Below, piece after piece: positions 1 to 6,870 of a DNA stretch of 64,000 nt. The DNA is taken from assembly GCA_001899715.1 (NCBI GenBank), contig MKWI01000013.1, positions 1 to 64,000 on the forward strand, written 5' to 3'. The stretch comes from Sphingobium sp. 66-54. GTDB lineage: Bacteria; Pseudomonadota; Alphaproteobacteria; Sphingomonadales; Sphingomonadaceae. Each line of letters begins with the position of its first letter. The first letter of the stretch is position 1. A model generated the notes under the pieces. The model was not told the DNA's origin. It ran no database searches and worked only from the letters and a program-made list of their open reading frames with translations. The translations under genes were made by a program, and so were the position numbers.

Positions 1-21
1 AGCCAATCTGGCCGCGTTCCT

Positions 22-876
22 TCACATTATCGATACCTCGCGATTACTGCAATTATGCTCACCTCGCCATAACTTGATCCAGCTTGCGACATAGCTGGCG
101 TGATCGGGGCGCGGCTCGATGCAAAGCCCCAGATCGGCGGCCAGGAAAGCAGCGCCTAATTCCGCTACCAATTCCTCACGTGCATACCCTTCATCGCCCC
201 ATCTCTCCCGGCCAAAACTGCGATCAAGGCGGCTCTCGTGCCGAGTCCAATGCACGGTCTCATGCCCTCTCGTGGCGTAATAGCCATGGGCATCATGGAA
301 GGCAGCAAAGGGTGGAAGCTGGATGCGGTCGGCTGATGGGATGTAATAGGCCTTGTCGCCGCCATGGTTCACGGTTGCCGGAATGCGGGCAAAGAATGTC
401 TCGGCGGCTTCGATGCGCTCCACCTCCGGCACAGATTCAGGCATGATGTGGAACCGTTCGGGCAAGCCGTCGATCTGCGCCACGTTGAACACGGTATAGG
501 TCTTCAGGAAACGGAAGCCCTGTTCCCGATCCTCCCCACTGGCATCGTCATGCACGGTTCTCGCGCTGTCCCCATAATAGACCACGGTCGCACCATGCTC
601 CCCCTTGCGCACTTGCGCGCCCAAGGCTTGCGCCTGCTTGTAGGTCATCCATGACGGGCTGGCGAAACCGGATGCTTGCGCCTGTATCCACAAAAGAAGA
701 ACGTTGATGCCGCGATAGGGCTGGCCGGTGGCGCGCAAGGGTCGAGTCCGTCCGGACGTGGCCATGTCGCCGCCGCTCCACGGTTTCAGCCAGGGACGGG
801 TACCCTGTTCGAGCTCGGCCAGGATGCGGTCGGTGATACGGCTGTGAGGGTCTTGCTTGCCGGTGTTCTGGGTCAT
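22..876 (-). CDS. ArdC-like antirestriction protein (altered C-terminus)
   Basis: ArdC-family protein of about 284 aa. The N-terminal half has the ssDNA-binding domain signature (ITDRILAELEQGTRPWLKPW, then the YRGINVLLLW region). The C-terminal half is a zincin-like metallopeptidase domain with an HETVH zinc motif. The family protects incoming DNA during conjugation and is typical of plasmids and ICEs. I chose the ATG at 876 because GGAG lies just upstream and the conserved domain begins right after it; an upstream in-frame extension is low-complexity and unlikely to be translated. The end is odd: after DHASYVASWIK the protein runs into an unrelated tail (LWRGEHNCSNREVSIM) where relatives continue with a conserved helix. 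The 3' end has therefore probably been replaced by a rearrangement near position 70. Family call is confident; activity of this copy is uncertain. Confidence 0.8.
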   Translation of the reverse strand: MTQNTGKQDPHSRITDRILAELEQGTRPWLKPWSGGDMATSGRTRPLRATGQPYRGINVLLLWIQAQASGFASPSWMTYKQAQALGAQVRKGEHGATVVYYGDSARTVHDDASGEDREQGFRFLKTYTVFNVAQIDGLPERFHIMPESVPEVERIEAAETFFARIPATVNHGGDKAYYIPSADRIQLPPFAAFHDAHGYYATRGHETVHWTRHESRLDRSFGRERWGDEGYAREELVAELGAAFLAADLGLCIEPRPDHASYVASWIKLWRGEHNCSNREVSIM

Positions 877-1118
877 TGCTGTTACTCCCTTCCAATCCGC
901 GCAGCGGGTCATGCCGCGCATGACCCCTGCCGACCCGGCGAGGGGCGGAGAGAGTGGGGGCAAGGTCCGGTGCCGGGGGTGGTGCGGGCGCAGCGAAGCG
1001 AGCCACGGCCTCAAAGCGGCACCTTGCAGGGAGAGAGAGGCAGAGCCTCTTTCTCCTTCAAGAACTGTGGCAAGATCGCGCCGCTGGCGGCGCTCAATCG
1101 CGAGCCTAGGAAGCCATT

Positions 1119-1631
1119 CTACAATCGATGCACAGAAGCCGTTCTGCGGCACCGCGCCAGGGCACGCGTCATATGATATTCGACGCCAGCGTAGCCGATG
1201 CCGACCTGCTCGGAGATCTCCGCATAGGTCATGCATTTCAGCCGGTGCATCAGGAAGATGCGGCGGGTCTTGCGCGGCATGGCCAGCAGTGTCCGCCGAT
1301 AAACCCTCCGGATGTCTCCCTCCTCAATTCCCCACGTTTGCTCGGGAGGCGCCGGTGCATCCCGACCCTCGTCGATCGGACAGGTGACGATGTGTGCCGA
1401 CGCCCTGCGACGCGCGTGGCTGATAAGAAGGTTGCGCGCGCATCGGGTGAGATAGGCTGGCGGATTCTCGATTTGTTCGACAACTCCCGCAGCGAACAGC
1501 TTCACGAAAACCTCCTGCGCGAGGTCGGGAGCATCGTCTCCGCCCACCCTCTTTCGGAAGAAACGCAGAACCCGCGCATATTCTGTCCGGTAAAGCGCCT
1601 CGAAGGCTGCCGTAGAACGGGAGGGGGTCAT
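1119..1631 (-). CDS. ECF-type RNA polymerase sigma factor (FecI-like)
   Basis: A 170-aa sigma-70 family protein with region 2 (FEALYRTEYARVLRFFRKRV, then the DLAQEVFVKLF motif) and region 4 (MPRKTRRIFLMHRLKCMTYA followed by an HTH). The pattern resembles FecI-like extracytoplasmic-function sigma factors, which usually pair with a FecR anti-sigma factor and a TonB receptor. No FecR-like gene is adjacent. Its ATG overlaps the stop of the upstream nucleotidyltransferase gene by four bases (ATGA), so the two are likely cotranslated. A TonB receptor is present 5 kb away but in a differently organised cluster, so a functional link is only a guess. Confidence 0.8.
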   Translation of the reverse strand: MTPSRSTAAFEALYRTEYARVLRFFRKRVGGDDAPDLAQEVFVKLFAAGVVEQIENPPAYLTRCARNLLISHARRRASAHIVTCPIDEGRDAPAPPEQTWGIEEGDIRRVYRRTLLAMPRKTRRIFLMHRLKCMTYAEISEQVGIGYAGVEYHMTRALARCRRTASVHRL

Positions 1632-2116
1632 TGCCTTCTCTCCCGACGTTCGCGATCGTTCAGCGGGGCGTCGCGCGAGGCGCGGTAGAGCGTGATGCCG
1701 GCTTCGATGCGGTCAAGGATGAAGGTGTCGCGCTCGATCCTGGCGATGCGGATGTCGGCCTTGGAGTAGATGTCGATATCGACCGCGCATCGATTGCCCA
1801 ATTCGCTGTCGATAACGTCGCGCACCCGCTGCCAGCAGCGCTCATCCTTGAAGGCAGGATGGTTGACGACGATCCAGAATTCATAATCCGAGAACTGGAT
1901 TGTATGCCGATCTTCGTACCACGATCGGCGCGCATAGGGGCCGATCAGAATGATCCGCCTGATCTTCCCCGGTTGGGGTGCCTGGACCTCTTCGGGCTCG
2001 AAGCAGGCGCGAATGATACGCGCAATGCGTTCGACCTCATTCTGTTTACGCCGGACTAGATGATTGACGCGCGCCATCACCACTTCGCGCGCGTAAACGT
2101 CGATAGAGGGTGTCAT
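1628..2116 (-). CDS. Nucleotidyltransferase-like protein with degenerate active site
   Basis: A protein of about 162 aa resembling the nucleotidyltransferase half of MNT-HEPN proteins. The fold signature is IILIGPYARRSWYEDRHTIQ followed by FSDYEFWIVVN. Catalytic MNTs have GSYARG and SDxD; here Ser is Pro and the second Asp is Glu, so catalysis is doubtful. The start is unclear: 2116 (MTPSID), 2146 and 2077 are all in-frame ATGs, and 2116 keeps the whole domain. It lies downstream of a HEPN fragment in the same orientation and overlaps the sigma factor by ATGA. It could be a pseudo-enzyme antitoxin or a regulatory partner of the sigma factor. No HEPN domain is attached to it. Confidence 0.55.
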   Translation of the reverse strand: MTPSIDVYAREVVMARVNHLVRRKQNEVERIARIIRACFEPEEVQAPQPGKIRRIILIGPYARRSWYEDRHTIQFSDYEFWIVVNHPAFKDERCWQRVRDVIDSELGNRCAVDIDIYSKADIRIARIERDTFILDRIEAGITLYRASRDAPLNDRERRERRQ

Positions 2117-2336
2117 TTGCAGCTCGCACACCAGCGGTCCGCGCATCCGGGCGCGGATGGTGCAAGCGGTGTCCGCTGTGCGCCGCTATCGCGGCTTCCA
2201 GCAACTGCCCGACCTTGGTGGCCGGACCTACATGATGCCTGGCAGGGTTATCCCCGAGATGGCCGCCAGTCCTTCCATCTCGTGCTGCCAAATATGCCAG
2301 ACAGAAGGAATCCGAGCAAGCTGTCTAGCGGGCTCG

Positions 2337-2885
2337 CTATTTCCCGGCGGCGGCTTCCAGTTCGGCGATCCGTTCCGAGCAGACCTGATGGACGACGCGG
2401 CCCAGTTCCTCGACGCGTTCGCCGAGCCATGCCAATTCTTCTTCGCTGATCCGATAGTGCTTAGAATAGCGGGCCTTGGTGTAGGCTTCCTTCAGCTTCT
2501 GGAACATGGCGCGTTCGCGGCGGGTGGCTTCTGGCCAGATGCCGTAGAGGCGGCGGTCCAGCCCTTCGGCCAGCGATCGCAGGAAGGCGATGTTGTGGTT
2601 GTAGGGCGCGTAGAACGTCAGCGTCAGCAGCAAGCACGAGTAGAGCCGTTCTGAAGCCTGATGCATCAGAAAGGCCGCTTCCTTGGGCCGGCTCTGCTTT
2701 GCTAGTTCTCGCGATGTGTTGAGCCAAACAACCGCGCTTGGATTATTCTCCTCAAAATATTCCTTCGCCGCGGCCAGCGCCTGATCCGGCGTCTTGGGCT
2801 TGGGTTCACGCAACTCCCGTTCGTCGGCTTCGTATAGCGCGATCCCGTCTTTGGCGACTTCCATGAAGAAGACGCGGCCATGACC
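2337..2885 (-). pseudogene. HEPN domain fragment of an MNT-HEPN protein (5' truncated)
   Basis: About 180 codons match the C-terminal part of sphingomonad nucleotidyltransferase/HEPN proteins. It starts at HGRVFFMEVAKDGIALYE, goes through the helical core (FLMHQASERLYSCLLLTLTF), and ends in the conserved tail YSKHYRISEEELAWLGERVE. The N-terminal nucleotidyltransferase domain that should precede it is missing. Upstream DNA is transposase sequence joined at roughly 2881-2888, where GGTCATGGCC could belong to either gene. An in-frame ATG in the transposase portion could still drive translation of the HEPN part alone, so a lone HEPN peptide is possible but not expected to be regulated normally. 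Confidence 0.75.
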
Positions 2886-4060
2886 CGCCGTTCCTTGCCG
2901 GTCGTGCATTGGTCATGGAGCGTGCAGGTCTGGCAGTTCGAGCTCCAGTAGCTGTGCATGGTCAACCCGTCCTCGACCGACGTATAGCGATAGATCAGAT
3001 CTTCGCCGGCGGGGCATCGATAGGCGTTCTCTTGTTCCAGATAGATGAAGTCTGGTTTGCCAAAGCGGCCTTGCGCCTTTGCCCCTGATGTCAGCGGCCT
3101 GGGCACGAAGGCGGTGACGCTCATGTCCTCGCAGGTCCGGATGTCCTCGCCCTTAAAATAGCCCTTGTCGGCGATGGCTTCCAAAGTCTCCACACCCATG
3201 GCGTCCTTGGCTTTCGCCGCCATGGGTGAGAGTTGTCCGCGATCATAGCCGGTGTTCAAAAGCTCGTGCGCGACAATGAGGTGGTGCTCGGCATCGACGG
3301 CCGCCTGCAGATTGTAGCCGACGATACTTGTGCCGCGGCCCGCGCTCGCCATGGCGCGCGCGTCCGGATCGGTCAGCGACACCTGCTGGTCCGGCGCATT
3401 CCGGACTTCCTCTTCGCGCGCCGCCAGGTCCCGCAGTTGTGCACGCAACCGGGCGATCTTCTCCGTCAGGCGCTTCGCCTTCGGCTCGGCAATGTCGCTT
3501 TCTTCGCGGTCCGCACGATCAAGCGCGTCGAGATACCGGTCGATATTGTCCTGCATCTGCTTCATTCGCGAGGCGACCTTCGCGGCGGTGTAGTTCTTGT
3601 CGCGGTTGTTGACCGCCTTCATCTTGCTGCCGTCTATCGCCACGACCGCACGCGTGAACAGACCCAACTGCCGACACAGCACGATGAACTGGCTGCACAC
3701 AGATCGGATCGCCGCGCCGTTTTCCCGGCGGAAGTTGGCGATCGTCTTGAAGTCGGGTGCCAATCGCCCCGTGAGCCACATCAACTCAATGTTACGCTGG
3801 GCTTCACGCTCGAGGCGTCGGCTCGACTGGACCCGGTTCAGATAGCCGTAGAGATAGATCTTGAGCATCGTCGCTGGATGATAGGCGGGGCGGCCCGTCT
3901 CAGCCGGAGTCATTCCAGCGAACTCCAGCGCCTTCAGATCCAGCGCATCGATGAACGCCTCGACCGCTCGAACCGGATTGTCTTCCGACACGTGATCATC
4001 GAGCGATGCGGGGAGCAAATAGTCCTGTCGGCGGTCTTCACCTTGGATGAAACGACCCAT
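2886..4060 (-). pseudogene. IS1182-family transposase, 3' truncated
   Basis: The protein begins MGRFIQGEDRRQDYLLPASL at 4060 (GGGAGG upstream) and carries the IS1182/IS5-like DDE features: FIDALDLKALEF, RPAYHPATMLKIYLYGYLNR, AIDGSKMKAVN, and a C-terminal Cys-rich CNCQTCTLHDQC segment. Family members continue about 60-80 residues past TTGKERRV. Here the reading frame leaves the transposase at that point and enters the HEPN gene out of frame. The element has thus lost its 3' end, probably through a deletion that also removed the start of the neighbouring MNT-HEPN gene. It is not expected to transpose by itself. Confidence 0.8.
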
Positions 4061-5332
4061 TCCAAAGCCTCCCGAAACGCGAGAGAACCATAACATATTC
4101 CGGCGTTTTTACACAGCCTCGGGACATTCCTGCCATTCGTGGCGGTCCATGCACATGGCGGCTTTCGATCTGTGACCTGCCGATCGGTCAGGTATCTTTT
4201 CCATGAAAGCTGCTAGCCGATGAATTGGCGGCGTAAGACCTGCACAAGTGTCGCTGCAATCGCCTGACCAATGTTCTCCGATGGAGGAGAACTCGTCTAG
4301 CGCCGCAATCTTGTCGTCGACCGAGAGCATCAGGCGAAAGCCGTGATGTTGTAGCAGGTGATCTCGTCGCGTTTGCCGCGCTCGCCTACATGGCTCTTCT
4401 GCGCAGGCCTGTCAGCGCCGCGCTCACCGCGTGCTGGGACCAGCCTGTGACCGAATATGGGTTCGGGCAGCGTTGCTCCGCCCTCACGCTCCCGCAGCGC
4501 GGCCTTGTTTCATGCTTCGAGACAGGCCACGGTTATGGCGGAGCGTTGGTGGGGCGGCGCTTAAAGGCGCATCCGGCTCGATGCCGGTGGGGCGGGGCCA
4601 AAGGGCGTCACATAGAGCCTATAGCGCAGATCGCCGGCGGTGGGATGTGGCTGCGGCGCATCACTGATCCGGTGTGCCTCAATAAGGCGCGGCGCAGCAG
4701 CGCGCCGATTGGCTAGGCGACTGACGCGCTTGCCGGCAAGGAATGGATGCTCCCTCACCCGCACAGCGGCGGACAACTTGGACATGGATGGTGCTCATTA
4801 CGCGGCGGCGCCAATGCTTCTCCCAGCACCAACGGCACCGACCATCGGCATGAGGTCGAGGCAGTCGCTATCCAACTGGCCGTTGGCGGCGAGATTCAGT
4901 GTATCTTCCGCCGCTCTGGTCGATGGCGACGTCGAGCGGGTTTGTCGCATGGAAGCGTTTAGTGAGCAAGCCATACGGCGCTGAGCCAGTTCCAAGGGCT
5001 GGCTCGAATTGCAGCAGAGCCTCGGAAGTGCTGCATGCAACTGAGAGCGGGTCCCGTCATGTGAAAAGTCGGATTTCTGCTGCTCCCCAACTTGCCGGTG
5101 CCGTGGCCCCCCCGCACATCATTCCTTTCCCACGCCCCCCTCAATGACTCCCCGCAGGTCGACAGTGGCGCGATAAAATGAACGATCTGGACCATATTTG
5201 CATATCAGGTTCGCCGATCATCTCATTTTCATGCTGCAGAGTTTTGCCACCGAAGGCCCGGTTCTACGGGGGTCTGGCGACAAATCGCGAAGCGAGGCTT
5301 AACTGCATTGCTACCACCTCTGCGAAATCCAT
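4061..5332. other. 1.3-kb stretch without a convincing gene
   Basis: The first bases are the outer end of the truncated IS1182-type element (around the run gtttttacacagcc). Beyond it I find only short ORFs on both strands, none with a recognisable domain. The best is a 74-codon minus-strand frame at 4561-4785 starting MSKLSAAVRVREHPF. It has plausible coding bias but no family I know and could be a relic of an element gene. Another 73-codon minus frame (4109-4330) runs into the IS end. I treat the stretch as decayed mobile DNA. Confidence 0.4.
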
Positions 5333-5359
5333 TTGACAGAATGAACGAATTAGAACATT
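5333..5359 (+). promoter_or_regulatory. Putative -35 box with overlapping TetR-type operator, upstream of the MFS gene
   Basis: A consensus TTGACA at 5333-5338 is followed by AACGAATTAGAACATT at 5344-5359. That 16-mer fits the pattern AAC-N3-YNNG-N3-RTY seen three more times in this cluster. An operator placed in the -35/-10 spacer is the classic arrangement for repression. The -10 box is not clear. The site lies about 120 bp before the proposed MFS start. Confidence 0.5.
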
Positions 5360-5481
5360 TCTGCCTCAACACGGTGGCGAACACCGGCTTTGGAGAGGGA
5401 TCAGAATGTTCAGCGCTTCCACGCCATGCTCACCTCCTGCGGTCGGCTCTCATCCGCGCCATATTGATGGAGCGCCGTGCA

Positions 5482-6795
5482 ATGCATGAGGTCGGCGCAG
5501 TGCAGCCTGTCACGATCGACACGCCACATGCCGGACGGGCAACGCGGGTCCGCTTCACGATGCTGGCGCTCATCGCGTCCGGCACCCTCATCAATTATCT
5601 TGATCGCACCATATTGGGCATCGCCGCGCCTGCCCTGACGAAGGAGTTGGGGATCAGCGCAGCCTTGATGGGGGTCATCTTCTCCGCCTTTAGCTGGACC
5701 TACGCGGCCTCTCAGATCCCAGGGGGCGCCTTTCTCGACCGTTTCGGCACGCGGCTAACCTACTTCCTCTCGGTCGGTCTATGGTCCTTCTTTACCTTCT
5801 GCCAGGCCTTCATCGGCGGCGTCGGTGCGCTCCTCGGCTTCCGCCTGGCTCTAGGCGTGGCGGAAAGCCCCTGTTTTCCGGCCAATAGCCGCGTCGTTGC
5901 GACCTGGTTTCCGCGTCAGGAGCGCGCCTTCGCGACCGGCGTCTATACGGTGGGCGAATATATCGGTCTCGCGTTCCTCAGTCCCCTTCTCTTCTGGATG
6001 CTTGCCTCCTTCGGCTGGCGTTCGCTGTTCCTGACGGCGGGCATCCTCGGCATGGTGTTCGCCGCCATCTGGTGGATCAAATATCGGGAGCCCATGCAAA
6101 GCGCCGCCGATCAGAACGAACTCGATCTGATCGTTGCCGGCGGCGGGCTGGTGGGTCAGCCGGTGAAGCAAAAGCTCAACTGGCGCGATGCCGGGCGGTT
6201 GCTGGGCAAGCGCCAGATGTGGGGCATCTGTCTCGGCCAGTTCGCGGGCAATAGCACGCTTGTCTTCTTCCTGACCTGGTTCCCTACCTATCTTGCGGTC
6301 GAACGGCAGATGGACTGGCTTAAGATCGGCTTTTTCGCGATCTTGCCTTTCATCGCGGCGTCGGTTGGCGTGCTCTTCGGCGGCTGGTGGTCGGACCGCA
6401 TGCTGCGCCAGGGCCGGTCTCCCAATCTCGCGCGCAAGCTGCCGATCATCCTTGGCCTTCTGCTCGCGTCCACGATCATCCTCGCCAATTTCGTGGACGA
6501 CAACCGCGTCGTCATCGCGATCCTCAGTCTCGCCTTCTTCGCCCAAGGCATGGCGGCGCTCGGCTGGGCACTGGTGTCGGACATAGCGCCAGAAGGGATG
6601 CTGGGTGTAACGGGCGGCGTTTTCAACCTGGCCGCCAACCTCGCAGGCATCGTAACGCCGGTCGTCGTGGGCGGGATCGTCGCCGCGACCGGCAGCTTCT
6701 TCTACGCGCTTGCGTTCGTCGGCATTGTCGCGTTGCTCGGGGCGCTCGCCTACATATTTGTCCTGGGCGACGTGAAACGTATCGAACTGGACTGA
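5482..6795 (+). CDS. MFS transporter, anion:cation symporter type (likely quinate/shikimate uptake)
   Basis: A protein of about 437 aa with the usual 12 hydrophobic segments of the major facilitator superfamily. The N-terminus (INYLDRTILGIAAPALTKEL, then QIPGGAFLDRFGTR) is typical of the anion:cation symporter family, which carries organic acids such as glucarate, phthalate or hydroxyaromatic acids across the inner membrane. The reading frame is open from 5308, but the operator-like site at 5344 and a GGAG before 5482 favour a start at 5482 (5467 is possible). It is followed at once by a TonB receptor and quinate/shikimate dehydrogenase, so uptake of quinate, shikimate or an ester-derived product is the best inference; the substrate cannot be read from the sequence. 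Confidence 0.8.
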   Translation: MHEVGAVQPVTIDTPHAGRATRVRFTMLALIASGTLINYLDRTILGIAAPALTKELGISAALMGVIFSAFSWTYAASQIPGGAFLDRFGTRLTYFLSVGLWSFFTFCQAFIGGVGALLGFRLALGVAESPCFPANSRVVATWFPRQERAFATGVYTVGEYIGLAFLSPLLFWMLASFGWRSLFLTAGILGMVFAAIWWIKYREPMQSAADQNELDLIVAGGGLVGQPVKQKLNWRDAGRLLGKRQMWGICLGQFAGNSTLVFFLTWFPTYLAVERQMDWLKIGFFAILPFIAASVGVLFGGWWSDRMLRQGRSPNLARKLPIILGLLLASTIILANFVDDNRVVIAILSLAFFAQGMAALGWALVSDIAPEGMLGVTGGVFNLAANLAGIVTPVVVGGIVAATGSFFYALAFVGIVALLGALAYIFVLGDVKRIELD

Positions 6796-6837
6796 CGTGC
6801 AGGACGTCACACTCGAAGAGCAGCAAATTGTCTCATT

Positions 6838-6853
6838 AACTAACTAGAACGTT
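6838..6853 (+). promoter_or_regulatory. Putative TetR operator upstream of the TonB receptor gene
   Basis: AACTAACTAGAACGTT is a pseudo-palindrome (AAC-N3-CTAG-N3-GTT) centred about 25 bp before the receptor ATG. It shares TTAACTAAC with the site upstream of aroQ and the same spacing with the sites upstream of the MFS gene and quiC. Confidence 0.5.
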
Positions 6854-6870
6854 TTATAGGGAGAGGTGAA

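Noticed and set aside
1628..2885. A complete MNT-HEPN toxin-antitoxin pair formed by the nucleotidyltransferase gene and the HEPN fragment
   Set aside because: The HEPN fragment belongs to a different, fused MNT-HEPN family whose own nucleotidyltransferase half was deleted; the downstream nucleotidyltransferase is a separate gene with a degraded site.
4390..4716. Plus-strand 108-codon frame in the decayed region
   Set aside because: No domain, weak start context and competing frames on the other strand; not enough to call a gene.
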